The notes: generated from the letters alone by a model not told the origin. Shown: positions 26,662 through 35,333, counted from the stretch's first letter. The stretch: 64,000 nucleotides of DNA from Anaeromicropila herbilytica (GCF_016591975.1 NZ_AP024169.1:768001-832000), one strand, 5' to 3'. Numbers and translations are program-made.

Positions 26662-26722
26662 ATAAAAGGAGTTGCCTAGACTGCCTTTCAAAAAAGGACA
26701 TTTGTGAGGGCAACTCATAAAA
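26662..26722. mobile_element. Small palindromic element, copy B (26668-26716), in the cbiM leader
   Basis: Perfect 8-bp outer stem GAGTTGCC/GGCAACTC with an inner CCTTT/AAAGG stem. On the minus strand it reads like copy A: TTGCCCTCACAAATG ... CAGTCTAGGCAA. ATAAAA occurs on both sides (26662-26667, 26717-26722), a possible short target duplication. It ends 31 bp before the cbiM start codon, within the expected mRNA leader. Confidence 0.65.
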
Positions 26723-26747
26723 TCTATTTATGAAAGGTTAATTAACT

Positions 26748-27740
26748 ATGCATATTCCAGATAATTACTTAAGCCCTGCAACCTGTGCGGTTATGACGAC
26801 TGCAATGGTTCCTGTCTGGGTAAAATCAGTTCGAAAAATGAAAGAAGAGATTCCAAAGGTAAAGATACCATTACTTGGAATTGGAGCGGCTTTTTCTTTC
26901 TTATTAATGATGTTTAACGTGCCTCTTCCAGGAGGAACAACAGGTCATGCAGTTGGAGGAACTTTGCTTGCAATCTTATTAGGACCCTATGCAGCTTGTA
27001 TTAGTGTTACAGTAGCACTTTTGATTCAAGCGTTACTCTTTGGAGATGGGGGTATCTTAGCCTTTGGTGCAAATTGTTTCAATATGGCATTTGTACTTCC
27101 CTTCTTTGGATACTTTATTTATAAATTTATTAAAGATCGAGTAAGAACAGAAAAAGGAGAGTATGTAGGAATTGCTATAGGTTCTTATATGGGTATCAAT
27201 GTAGCTGCTTTTATTGCAGCTATAGAGTTTGGCCTTCAGCCTTTGTTATTTAAAGATGCTACAGGACAGCCATTATATTGTCCATATTCACTTTCTGTAT
27301 CTATTCCAGCAATGACCATACCACATCTACTAGTAGCAGGTGTCATCGAAATGATATTTACTGTAGCCATTGTAGCTTATATTAAGAAAGTATCACCAGG
27401 AACAATCTACGATGGAGCAAAGCAAAAGACTAATGCAATCTATGGTTTAATTGCTCTTCTTATTTGTTTCACACCACTTGGACTTCTTGCAACAGGGACT
27501 GCTTGGGGTGAATGGGGAACAGATGAGATCAAAGAAGTGGCTAGTGGTGGTAATGTGTTGGGGTACATACCTAAGGGAATGAAGGATGGATTCAACTTTG
27601 AAGCTATTATGCCTGATTATGCAATTAGTGGGTTACCAGAGGTAGCAGGATATATTTTATCGGCACTCGCAGGTGTAGCAATATTAATTATACTATTTAA
27701 AGTTATCAGTAGTTTTATGAAAAGTGGAAGTAAAGCGTGA
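26748..27740 (+). CDS. cbiM: ECF-type cobalt/nickel transporter substrate component CbiM, fused to a CbiN/PDGLE-like tail
   Basis: Membrane protein of 330 aa that captures Co2+ or Ni2+. The N-terminus MHIPDNYLSP has the obligatory Met-His-Ile metal-binding start. Conserved features include FNVPLPGGTTGHAVGGTLLA, LLIQALLFGDGGILAFGANCFNM and about seven helices. The last 80 residues (GLPEVAGYILSALAGVAILIILF) form an extra soluble loop and helix similar to the CbiN/NikN or PDGLE partner, so no separate cbiN is needed. Together with cbiQ and cbiO it forms the transporter. Confidence 0.9.
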   Translation: MHIPDNYLSPATCAVMTTAMVPVWVKSVRKMKEEIPKVKIPLLGIGAAFSFLLMMFNVPLPGGTTGHAVGGTLLAILLGPYAACISVTVALLIQALLFGDGGILAFGANCFNMAFVLPFFGYFIYKFIKDRVRTEKGEYVGIAIGSYMGINVAAFIAAIEFGLQPLLFKDATGQPLYCPYSLSVSIPAMTIPHLLVAGVIEMIFTVAIVAYIKKVSPGTIYDGAKQKTNAIYGLIALLICFTPLGLLATGTAWGEWGTDEIKEVASGGNVLGYIPKGMKDGFNFEAIMPDYAISGLPEVAGYILSALAGVAILIILFKVISSFMKSGSKA

Positions 27741-27814
27741 GAGAATTAGAGGAATCTAGAATCTTAAAAATATGCTTTTACACCCCTAAATTTTAGAGCA
27801 ACAAAAGGTTACAC

Positions 27815-28648
27815 ATGGGAGCTATGAAACATATGAAAAAAGAAACTTCAAATATGCCAGATTGGCTATTAGAAACAGAAAATTACATACCAGAATCAGA
27901 TCAGGATACTTTTGTTAACAAAAGTATCCTGTCTTTGCTGAAGGTAATCGCGAGAATTAAAAGTCAGGATCAAGAAAAACAAGCAAAATTACAGGTGAAC
28001 GTAACACTTCACGTAGCATTTACTTTTATATTATTAATTTTGCTGTCTCTGTCTAGAAGTTTTATATTTGTCATTGTTATTAATGTTTACTTATTATTAA
28101 TTCTTAGTGCCATGGATGCAGAGAAAATCGTTAAAATATTAAAAGTTAGCATAGGAGTTAGTTTTTTTACATTCCTTGTTATGGTGCCAGCTATATTTTG
28201 GGGTAATCATTTCAGCTCGATTATGATAACATCAAAAGCATTTGCGACTGTAACCGCTGTTGGTATATTATCACATTCAACAAAGTGGGGAACAATAACT
28301 AGTGCATTCAAACGATTTATGGTACCGGACATATTTATTCTGGTGCTAGATATTACAATAAAATATATTGTAATGCTGGGTGAATTTGCATTAAATATGT
28401 TATATGCATTAAAGTTAAGATCTATAGGTAGAAATAAATCGAAGTATACATCACTTTCTGGAATAGCAGGTAATATGTTTATCAAATCAAAAGAGATGGC
28501 AGAAGATATGTATCAAGCAATGGAATGTAGAGGATTTACTGGTGAATATCATGTCTACTATAAATCAAGATTCCAATACATCGACTATATTTACTTAATT
28601 GTCAATGTAGCGATATTTATTCTATTTTTTTATTTTCAAAATATATGA
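27815..28648 (+). CDS. cbiQ: ECF transporter transmembrane component CbiQ
   Basis: Energy-coupling membrane subunit, 277 aa, about five helices. The cytoplasmic coupling motifs are ALKLRSIGRN and EMAEDMYQAMECRGFTGEYH, matching the usual A-R-G signatures. Three in-frame ATGs occur within 18 bp; the first (27815) is chosen because AAAGG lies six bases upstream. The stop codon TGA (28646-28648) lies inside the 7-bp direct repeat that flanks the following mobile element. Confidence 0.87.
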   Translation: MGAMKHMKKETSNMPDWLLETENYIPESDQDTFVNKSILSLLKVIARIKSQDQEKQAKLQVNVTLHVAFTFILLILLSLSRSFIFVIVINVYLLLILSAMDAEKIVKILKVSIGVSFFTFLVMVPAIFWGNHFSSIMITSKAFATVTAVGILSHSTKWGTITSAFKRFMVPDIFILVLDITIKYIVMLGEFALNMLYALKLRSIGRNKSKYTSLSGIAGNMFIKSKEMAEDMYQAMECRGFTGEYHVYYKSRFQYIDYIYLIVNVAIFILFFYFQNI

Positions 28649-28767
28649 TGAGATGCCCGACAAATAACCTGTTTGGGAGGTTGTCTAGGCGCATTCGCTT
28701 ATTCTGTTTTGTGCAAATTGCCAAGCTAGATACTGAAACAGGTCATTTGTCGGTCCACTCATATGAT
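28643..28767. mobile_element. Small palindromic element, copy C (28650-28760), between cbiQ and cbiO
   Basis: A 111-bp element whose ends are inverted copies of one another: left CCGACAAATAACCTGTTT (28657-28674) against right (minus strand) CCGACAAATGACCTGTTT. It is flanked by the 7-bp direct repeat ATATGAT (28643-28649 and 28761-28767). The left half also contains the GTCTAGGC hairpin partner seen in copies A and B. It carries no gene. Confidence 0.78.
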
Positions 28768-28867
28768 AAATTAGAGGTCAAAAGCCTTTTGGTATGGAAA
28801 TTCAAAACGTTATCTAATCATAATAATGATAACAGTATACGCACAATAGTCAAAGATTGGAGTTCAT

Positions 28868-29611
28868 ATGATAGAAATAAAAGAGGTCTATTATTCATAT
28901 TCTGAGGAGGTCGCTCTTAATAATATTAATCTAGCCATTAACAAGGGTGAAGCAGTAGCATTATTGGGTCCAAATGGTAGCGGAAAATCTACACTTTTAA
29001 AATTAATGAATGGTATTATCTCACCAAGCAGAGGAACTTATAAGTTCAATAATGAGGAAATTACGGAGAAAAGGCTTAGGGACAACCGATTTGCTAAGGA
29101 ACTACATCAGAAGATTGGGTTTATATTTCAGAATTCAGATACACAGCTTTTCTGTTCCAATGTGTATGACGAGATAGCATTTGGTCCTAGACAAATGGGA
29201 ATTAGTGAATCAGAGGTAGAGAAAAGGGTGGAGGATTGCCTTGAATTATTAAGTATTGATAAGCTTAAAGATAAGACTCCATACCATCTTAGTGGAGGCG
29301 AAAAGCGTAAGGTTGCCATTGCTTGCGTATTGTCACTTAATCCAGAAGTGTTAGTACTGGATGAACCAATGAATGGGCTAGATCCAAGAACACAGAGGTG
29401 GCTTGTAGAATTTTTAACACGTTTAAATAAAGCGGGTAAAACATTAATTACATCGACACATAATCTTGAATTAGTTCATGAGATATCAAATAGAGCGATT
29501 CTATTTGATGAGACACATTCTATTGTGGCGGATATGCCGACTAATAAGTTATTAGAAGATGTTGAATTATTAAAAAAGGTTAATCTTGTGGATCCATTCT
29601 ATAAACGCTAA
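28868..29611 (+). CDS. cbiO: ECF transporter ATPase CbiO
   Basis: ABC ATPase of 247 aa driving metal uptake. Walker A GPNGSGKST (residues about 34-42), Q-loop FIFQNSDTQLF, signature LSGGEKRKVAIA, Walker B VLVLDEPMNGLDP and H-loop STHN are all present. A GGAG site 5 bp before the ATG fixes the start. The gap from cbiQ, normally a few bases, is 219 bp here because of the inserted element. Confidence 0.93.
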   Translation: MIEIKEVYYSYSEEVALNNINLAINKGEAVALLGPNGSGKSTLLKLMNGIISPSRGTYKFNNEEITEKRLRDNRFAKELHQKIGFIFQNSDTQLFCSNVYDEIAFGPRQMGISESEVEKRVEDCLELLSIDKLKDKTPYHLSGGEKRKVAIACVLSLNPEVLVLDEPMNGLDPRTQRWLVEFLTRLNKAGKTLITSTHNLELVHEISNRAILFDETHSIVADMPTNKLLEDVELLKKVNLVDPFYKR

Positions 29612-29733
29612 TGCTATTCTGTAGTTGTAGGTGATGGTAATAATTACTTGTATAAATACTAGTATTTGATATAATGATTAGAGTATGGAAAAGAAAGATA
29701 TAGTTTGCAATATAAGAGACGAGGAGACAGAAC

Positions 29734-30777
29734 ATGAAAGTTTTAAAATATTTACTTATCTTCATCCCTATCAGTTTAATAGGTGAATATATGCACCTAT
29801 CAGAACCATTAATTTTTATATTTTCCGCTCTAGCAATCATTCCATTGGCAGGTCTTATGGGAGAGTCAACAGAAGTCATATCCTATTACGCTGGAAATCG
29901 GATTGGTGGTTTTCTAAATGCTACATTTGGCAATGCAACAGAGTTAATCATTGCATTTTTTGCTATGAGAGCAGGCCTATTTGATGTAGTCAAAGCTTCT
30001 ATTGCTGGTTCGGTAATTGGAAATATTCTATTAGTATTAGGATTAAGCATGTTAGTAGGCGGATTAAAGTATAAAACACAATATTTTAACCAAAAAGTAA
30101 TTGATGTTACTGCAAGCATGTTATTATTTGCAGTCATAGGGTTAACGGTACCTGCGATCTTTACGCATACCGTAAATGCTAAATTATTAACAACAAGGTA
30201 TGAGGGTCTTAGCATTATAGTTGCAATTATTATGTTTGCTATCTATATCCTAAGCTTGGTATTCTCCTTCTATAGCCATAAAGATCTATATGCTACCGAG
30301 ACCACAGAAGAATCTAAGCCTGAATGGTCCTTGAGAAAATCAATCATAGTATTAGTAGTTGCTACGATATTAATTGGTATTGAGTCAGAAGTATTTGTAG
30401 GAAGCGTAGAACCAATGACTAAGGCTTTTGGGCTTAGTGAGTTCTTTGTCGGAATTATTTTAGTACCAATCATAGGAAATGCAGCGGAACATAGTACAGC
30501 TGTATTAATGGCATATAAGAATAAAATGAATGTTGCAATTGAGATTGCGCTTGGGTCTAGCTTACAAATCATATTATTTGTAACACCAGTTCTTATTTTC
30601 TTAAGCCTATTGTTTTCACCAATGAGTATTATATTTAATGCATTTGAATTAGTTGCATTAATATTTTCTGTACTTATTGCAAATCGAATTGCAAGCGATG
30701 GTGAATCAAACTGGCTAGAGGGTGTTCAGTTAGTTGCAGTATACATTATTATTGCTGCCTCATTCTTTATTTTATAG
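29734..30777 (+). CDS. Ca2+/H+ antiporter (CaxA/ChaA family)
   Basis: Eleven-helix cation exchanger, 347 aa. The two inverted alpha-repeat motifs carry the acidic residues of the transport path: GNATELIIAFFAMRAG after helix 2 and GNAAEHSTAVLMAYKNKMNVAIEIALGSS in the second half. Between the halves is a short acidic loop (ATETTEESKPEW). It follows cbiO by 122 bp with its own GAGGAG site. It probably expels Ca2+ or another divalent ion. Confidence 0.9.
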   Translation: MKVLKYLLIFIPISLIGEYMHLSEPLIFIFSALAIIPLAGLMGESTEVISYYAGNRIGGFLNATFGNATELIIAFFAMRAGLFDVVKASIAGSVIGNILLVLGLSMLVGGLKYKTQYFNQKVIDVTASMLLFAVIGLTVPAIFTHTVNAKLLTTRYEGLSIIVAIIMFAIYILSLVFSFYSHKDLYATETTEESKPEWSLRKSIIVLVVATILIGIESEVFVGSVEPMTKAFGLSEFFVGIILVPIIGNAAEHSTAVLMAYKNKMNVAIEIALGSSLQIILFVTPVLIFLSLLFSPMSIIFNAFELVALIFSVLIANRIASDGESNWLEGVQLVAVYIIIAASFFIL

Positions 30778-30845
30778 TAAGGTGAAAAGAATCTGAGAAA
30801 GTTATATTGAATATGAAAAATGTAGTTTTAAGATAATATGCTGAA

Positions 30846-30894
30846 AAAGTAAGAAGTGATGAATCATTGAGGTTTATCACTTCTTACTTTATTT
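30846..30894. terminator. Terminator after the cation antiporter
   Basis: A perfect 15-bp stem AAAGTAAGAAGTGAT / ATCACTTCTTACTTT with a 15-nt loop, followed by ATTTC. Confidence 0.88.
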
Positions 30895-30956
30895 CTGAAA
30901 TTTAAACATAAATTATTAAAATCCAATAAAATAATAAGTACTTTTGTAAAAAGAAC

Positions 30957-30987
30957 TTGACTTAAAGTTAACTCGAGGGTTTAAAAT
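30957..30987 (+). promoter_or_regulatory. MerR-type promoter with 19-bp spacer before the lar operon
   Basis: TTGACT (30957-30962) and TAAAAT (30982-30987) are separated by 19 bp. The spacer centre is the palindrome AGTTAACT (30966-30973) within a longer imperfect dyad. Overlong spacers with a central dyad are typical of promoters activated by MerR-family regulators. No merR gene is in this window. Confidence 0.55.
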
Positions 30988-31081
30988 AGAATAATAAACA
31001 TGTATATTTACTATAGAATAGATAAGATAGATTCGGAGAATTAAGCAAAGTGAATAATTAATACGAAGAGAAGGGGCAAAG

Positions 31082-31831
31082 ATGGACGTTAACAAAATAC
31101 TAAATGATGTAAAAATAGGTAATATGAGTATTGAAGATGCAGAAGAACAATTAAAAAAGCTTCCTTATGAAGATTTGGGATACGCGAAATTAGACCATCA
31201 TAGAAAGATACGCCAAGGATTTGCAGAAGTAATATTTTGTCAGAGCAAAACAGATGAACATTTGGTTCAAATCTATGAGGATTTGTATAAACAAGATAGA
31301 GAAGTATTTGGAACCAGAGCCAGTGAACATCAATACGAGTGTGTAAAAAATATTATTCCTGAGATTCAATATGATAGAGTATCTAGAATACTAAAATATG
31401 AGAATAAGGAAAAGGTAAGAAAAGGATGTATCGTTATCTGCACAGGAGGAACTGCAGATATTCCAGTTGCAGAAGAAGCAGCGCAAACGGCGGAGTTCTT
31501 TGGCAATCATGTTGAAAGATTATATGATGTGGGGGTTGCAGGAGTGCATCGTCTACTATCTAATATGGATACCCTAAGGAAAGGAAACTGTGTGGTAGCT
31601 GTAGCTGGTATGGAGGGAGCGCTTGCTAGTGTAGTAGCTGGCCTCGTAGAAAAACCTGTGATTGCAGTTCCAACCTCAGTTGGATATGGAGCCAATTTTG
31701 GTGGCATGTCTGCTTTACTTACCATGATTAATTCCTGTGCCAATGGAATATCCGTTGTTAATATTGATAATGGGTATGGAGCAGGATATATAAGTTCACA
31801 GATTAACCGATTAGCGATACAAACAAATTAG
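31082..31831 (+). CDS. larB: Nickel pincer cofactor biosynthesis protein LarB
   Basis: Carboxylase/hydrolase, 249 aa, that carboxylates nicotinic acid adenine dinucleotide in the first step of nickel-pincer nucleotide synthesis. The C-terminal half is a PurE-like (AIR carboxylase) domain: IVICTGGTADIPVAEEAAQTAEFFG, DVGVAGVHRLL, VVAVAGMEGALASVVAGLVEKPVIAVPTSVGYG. The N-terminal part GMAKLDHHR-type segment (LGYAKLDHHRKIRQGFAEVIFCQ) is also characteristic. First gene of the lar operon. Confidence 0.93.
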   Translation: MDVNKILNDVKIGNMSIEDAEEQLKKLPYEDLGYAKLDHHRKIRQGFAEVIFCQSKTDEHLVQIYEDLYKQDREVFGTRASEHQYECVKNIIPEIQYDRVSRILKYENKEKVRKGCIVICTGGTADIPVAEEAAQTAEFFGNHVERLYDVGVAGVHRLLSNMDTLRKGNCVVAVAGMEGALASVVAGLVEKPVIAVPTSVGYGANFGGMSALLTMINSCANGISVVNIDNGYGAGYISSQINRLAIQTN

Positions 31832-31862
31832 TAATAAAAATATGAAAGGTATGGAACACAGA

Positions 31863-33302
31863 ATGGGTAAAACACTATATTTAGAATGTAATTCAGGAAT
31901 TAGTGGTGATATGACAGTAGCTGCTTTATTGGATCTTGGGGCAGATCAAAAAGTATTATTCGATACACTAAATAAGTTGAATCTAGTAGGATATCAGTTG
32001 CACGTTGGAAGAACGAAAAAATGTGGAATCGATGCATGCGATTTTGATGTGATTTTGGAGGAGAACGAGGATTACAATAGTCCTCATATCCATGAGAGTA
32101 TGGACGACAGCAATCATGCTAATCAATCTATAGAAAATAGTAAACATACGCATAGTATTCATGAAATAGAAGACAGCAATCATCATCATAGCAATCACTC
32201 AATAAATGATAGTGATCATATGCATGAAGTACATCATATGCATTTTCATGAACACCGCAATATAAAAGATATATATGAAATTATCAATCGTCTCGATGAT
32301 GAAAATATTAAAGAATTATCCAAGAAGATATTTGATATTGTTGCTAAGGCTGAGGCTAAAGCACACGGTATACCGTTAGAGGATGTGCATTTTCATGAAG
32401 TTGGAGCGATTGATTCAATTGTGGATATCGTTGCAACTGCAATCTGTATCAATAATCTAGGGATTACAGAGGTTATTGTATCCCCATTAGCAGAGGGAAG
32501 TGGGACAGTAAAGTGCCAACATGGAAGGATGCCAGTTCCAGTTCCAGCAGTAGTAAATATTGCGATGATGAATGACTTGATTATTAAAACCACGAATAAT
32601 CAGGGTGAAATGATTACACCAACTGGAGCAGCCATTGCAGCAGCCTTAAGAACGAGAGATTCATTACCAGATCAATATCGTATTAAAAATATTGGTATAG
32701 GGGCTGGCAAGAAAGATTTTGAATCTGCGAATATTCTTCGAGCAATTATAATAGAAGAAATAGTGGATGATAAAATAGTTAACAATAAAACTACGCAAAA
32801 TGCAACCGATCAAACTTTTAGAATCAGGCAAAACGAGAATACTTCAAGCAACAATAGCGAAGAAATCATCTGGAAATTAGAATCCAACATTGATGATTGT
32901 ACTGGAGAAGCTCTTGGTTACACAATGGAGAAATTACTTGAAGCAGGAGCAAGGGATGTATACTATACTCCAATTTATATGAAGAAAAATAGACCTGCCT
33001 ATCTATTGTCCGTTCTATGTAAAGAAAAAGATTGTAGCAAATTAGAAGATGTTATTTTTAGACATACCACTACGATAGGAATCCGAAGAATTTCATACGA
33101 AAGAACAATATTAGACAGAGAGATTATTGCGGTTAAGACTCCATATGGCATGGTGAAAGCAAAATTATGCAAAAGCGGAGAGAGTACCGTTTGCTACCCT
33201 GAATACCAAAGCGTTCGAGAAATATGTGAGAAAGAAAATATGGAGTTTCAACAAGTATATACCATGATTATTCATGAATATTATCTAGGATTAGAGCGTT
33301 AA
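31863..33302 (+). CDS. larC: Nickel insertion protein LarC (single frame)
   Basis: CTP-dependent cyclometallase that inserts nickel into the pincer nucleotide, 479 aa. The N-terminal motif LYLECNSGISGDMTVAALLDLGAD is diagnostic. Between bases 32080 and 32260 is a very His-rich insert (NHHHSNHS, HMHEVHHMHFHEHR) likely to bind nickel. Then come VHFHEVGAIDSIVDI and the C-terminal LarC2 part (LESNIDDCTGEALGYTMEKLLEAGARDVYYTPI). In some lactobacilli the two parts are split by a programmed frameshift; here they are one frame. In-frame ATGs at 31842 and 31851 lack usable ribosome sites, so the start is uncertain by 7 codons. Confidence 0.9.
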   Translation: MGKTLYLECNSGISGDMTVAALLDLGADQKVLFDTLNKLNLVGYQLHVGRTKKCGIDACDFDVILEENEDYNSPHIHESMDDSNHANQSIENSKHTHSIHEIEDSNHHHSNHSINDSDHMHEVHHMHFHEHRNIKDIYEIINRLDDENIKELSKKIFDIVAKAEAKAHGIPLEDVHFHEVGAIDSIVDIVATAICINNLGITEVIVSPLAEGSGTVKCQHGRMPVPVPAVVNIAMMNDLIIKTTNNQGEMITPTGAAIAAALRTRDSLPDQYRIKNIGIGAGKKDFESANILRAIIIEEIVDDKIVNNKTTQNATDQTFRIRQNENTSSNNSEEIIWKLESNIDDCTGEALGYTMEKLLEAGARDVYYTPIYMKKNRPAYLLSVLCKEKDCSKLEDVIFRHTTTIGIRRISYERTILDREIIAVKTPYGMVKAKLCKSGESTVCYPEYQSVREICEKENMEFQQVYTMIIHEYYLGLER

Positions 33303-33391
33303 AAGCCTTTCTCTATATACACTCAGTACACAAAATAAGGTATTTGACCCTCTAATCATAATCAATATTATTAGTCAAAAAGGAGACCGAA

Positions 33392-34219
33392 ATGACCCAA
33401 AGTAATGAATTGCTTATAAAGAAAGAAAAGTTAAATCAATATTTTTATCAATTATTAGAAAAAGGTGATATCTGTATTGCATTCTCTGGCGGAGTTGATA
33501 GTAGTGTTTTGTTAAAAACAGCTACAGATCAAGCGGATAAATTGAACCGTAAAGTGTATGCAATTACCTTTCAAACAGTACTGCATACACAGGCAGATCT
33601 AATTAATGCCAAAAATATAGCAAGTAAGACGAGTGCCATCCATAACGTGATAGAAATTAATGAATTAGATAATGAGCAACTTTTAAATAACCCAATCGAT
33701 CGTTGCTATATCTGTAAAAATCATCTGTTTGGGCAGATGATGGAATATGCAAAAAGATTCGGCGTAGAGATCTTTGTTGAAGGAACCAATCGTGATGATC
33801 TGGATGTATATCGTCCAGGAATTAAGGCAGTCAAAGAATTAGGAGTACATAGCCCTCTCGCAGAGTTAGAGATTCGAAAAGCAGAAGTTAGAGAACTTGC
33901 AAGATTAGAGAATCTCGAAGTAGCAAGTCGCCCATCCACACCATGTATGGCAACTAGACTTCCTTATAATACAAGGATTACAGAAGAGATTCTCGAGAGA
34001 ATAAAGAGTGGAGAAGAAGTTGTAAGAGCATATGGCTATCAGAATGTCAGAGTTAGACTGCATGGTGATATTGCAAGAATAGAAATTGATTTTTCTGATT
34101 TTACAGACTTCTTAATCCATAAAGAGGAGATCGCTAAGAAGTTGAAAGAATTAGGGTTTAGATATATCACCCTTGATATGGAAGGGTTCCGCTCTGGTAG
34201 TATGGATATATTTGAGTAG
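33392..34219 (+). CDS. larE: ATP-dependent sacrificial sulfur transferase LarE
   Basis: PP-loop enzyme, 275 aa, that converts the pincer precursor carboxylates to thiocarboxylates. The PP-loop SGGVDS lies at residues 32-37. The cysteine that donates sulfur in single-Cys LarE proteins is Cys185 in RPSTPCMATRLPY. An additional CYICK pair (105-108) is present. Conserved VEGTNRDDLDVYRPGIKAVKELGV follows. It completes the larB-C-E set; no larA racemase lies in the window. Confidence 0.93.
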   Translation: MTQSNELLIKKEKLNQYFYQLLEKGDICIAFSGGVDSSVLLKTATDQADKLNRKVYAITFQTVLHTQADLINAKNIASKTSAIHNVIEINELDNEQLLNNPIDRCYICKNHLFGQMMEYAKRFGVEIFVEGTNRDDLDVYRPGIKAVKELGVHSPLAELEIRKAEVRELARLENLEVASRPSTPCMATRLPYNTRITEEILERIKSGEEVVRAYGYQNVRVRLHGDIARIEIDFSDFTDFLIHKEEIAKKLKELGFRYITLDMEGFRSGSMDIFE

Positions 34220-34232
34220 AATTTGATAGATA

Positions 34233-34279
34233 AAAAAGACGATGAGAGTTACCTGCAAAGGTATTTATCGTCTTTTTTT
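34233..34279 (+). terminator. Terminator of the lar operon
   Basis: Arms AAAAAGACGAT and ATCGTCTTTTT with a 23-nt loop and a seven-T run. A second hairpin with arms GGCAAAGTA/TACTTTGCC and trailing T residues follows at 34294-34342. Confidence 0.88.
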
Positions 34280-34293
34280 GAATCAACAAATAT

Positions 34294-34342
34294 AAGGCAA
34301 AGTAGGAACACCAGCTTATAGGTGTGAATACTTTGCCTTTCT
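34294..34342. terminator. Second hairpin downstream of larE
   Basis: Arms AAGGCAAAGTA and TACTTTGCCTT enclose a small CACC/GGTG inner stem; TTTCTT follows. It may terminate traffic from either direction. Confidence 0.6.
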
Positions 34343-34491
34343 TACATTCAATGTGACAAAAATGAAAGATAAATGTAAGCCAATGAAATGGATTCCAAAA
34401 TAGGATAGGTATAAAATAAGGATAGTTAAAAAAACAACGAATAAATAATTCTTATATAAAAATAAACAATACTTAGAAAGAAGGAATCCAT

Positions 34492-35187
34492 ATGTCAAAG
34501 GAAACAATTATTTTATTAATAGTACTAATCATAGCAATGAACATTATTCGTCCACTCTTAAATACAGCAAACAGTAAATATACTTTAAATGATAATTTAA
34601 TCGATCAAATCGCAGCTAATGTACCAAACTATACAAAATATGAAGATATACCACAAAATTTAAAAAATGCAGTTATTGCAACAGAAGATAGAAGATTTTA
34701 TAAACATTCTGGTTTTGATATGATTTCAATTGGAAGAGCTATTTATGTAAATCTTAAAGCAGGAAGAGTAAAACAAGGAGGAAGTACAATAACACAGCAA
34801 TTAGCAAAGAATCTATTTCTTTCTAACGAGAGAAGTTTTAAAAGAAAATTCAAAGAAGTATTCTTTACAATAGAGCTTGAAAGAAGATATAGTAAAAAAC
34901 AGATCTTAGAAATGTACTTAAATGTTATATATTATGGTGCTAATACCTATGGAATTGGCAATGCAAGTAAGAAGTTCTTTCATAAGGATGCCAAAGATTT
35001 AAGCCTAGCAGAATGCGCTATGTTAGCAGGTGTTCCTCAATCACCAAATAATTATTGTCCTCTTAACCATCTTGATAGAGCAAAGAAAAGACAACAAGTT
35101 GTACTAAAATCAATGGAACGTAGTGGATATATTAAAGGCAATACGGTGGAAGAAGCACAAAGTCAATTGTTATTGATTGGGGAATGA
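34492..35187 (+). CDS. mtgA: Monofunctional peptidoglycan transglycosylase (GT51)
   Basis: Polymerises lipid II into glycan strands at the membrane, 231 aa. An N-terminal anchor (TIILLIVLIIAMNIIRPLL, residues 4-22) is followed by the GT51 domain. Its motifs are VIATEDRRFYKHSGFD (catalytic Glu), KQGGSTITQQLAKNLFLSNERSFKRKFKE, ERRYSKKQILEMYLNVIYYGANTYGI and LSLAECAMLAGVPQSPNNYCPL. No penicillin-binding domain is attached. Stand-alone gene. Confidence 0.92.
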   Translation: MSKETIILLIVLIIAMNIIRPLLNTANSKYTLNDNLIDQIAANVPNYTKYEDIPQNLKNAVIATEDRRFYKHSGFDMISIGRAIYVNLKAGRVKQGGSTITQQLAKNLFLSNERSFKRKFKEVFFTIELERRYSKKQILEMYLNVIYYGANTYGIGNASKKFFHKDAKDLSLAECAMLAGVPQSPNNYCPLNHLDRAKKRQQVVLKSMERSGYIKGNTVEEAQSQLLLIGE

Positions 35188-35208
35188 AAATAATATGGAA
35201 TAAATTTC

Positions 35209-35236
35209 TTGTACAATGGAAGGTATTTGATATAAT
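35209..35236 (+). promoter_or_regulatory. Promoter for eutBC
   Basis: TTGTAC (35209-35214), 16-bp spacer, TATAAT (35231-35236), about 100 bp before eutB. No conserved B12-riboswitch box was seen in the leader. Confidence 0.6.
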
Positions 35237-35333
35237 AAAAGTATTATTCAATAAAAAAGTTGTATGAACGAGTCTATATTAAGTGTTGAAATTGATAATG
35301 GAAATTCAAACAGAGGGAAAGGTATAAAATAAT

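Noticed and set aside
26668..26716. Possible metal (NiCo) or cobalamin riboswitch before cbiM
   Set aside because: The hairpin is only 49 nt, lacks the conserved boxes of a cobalamin riboswitch and recurs at unrelated places in both orientations with flanking direct repeats, so a mobile hairpin is the better reading.
28645..28905. Small plus-strand open frame between cbiQ and cbiO
   Set aside because: It is translated mobile-element sequence that runs into the start of cbiO; no ribosome site and unlike any known protein.
31842..33302. Programmed frameshift in larC
   Set aside because: Both the LarC1 and LarC2 parts are in one continuous frame here, so no frameshift is needed.
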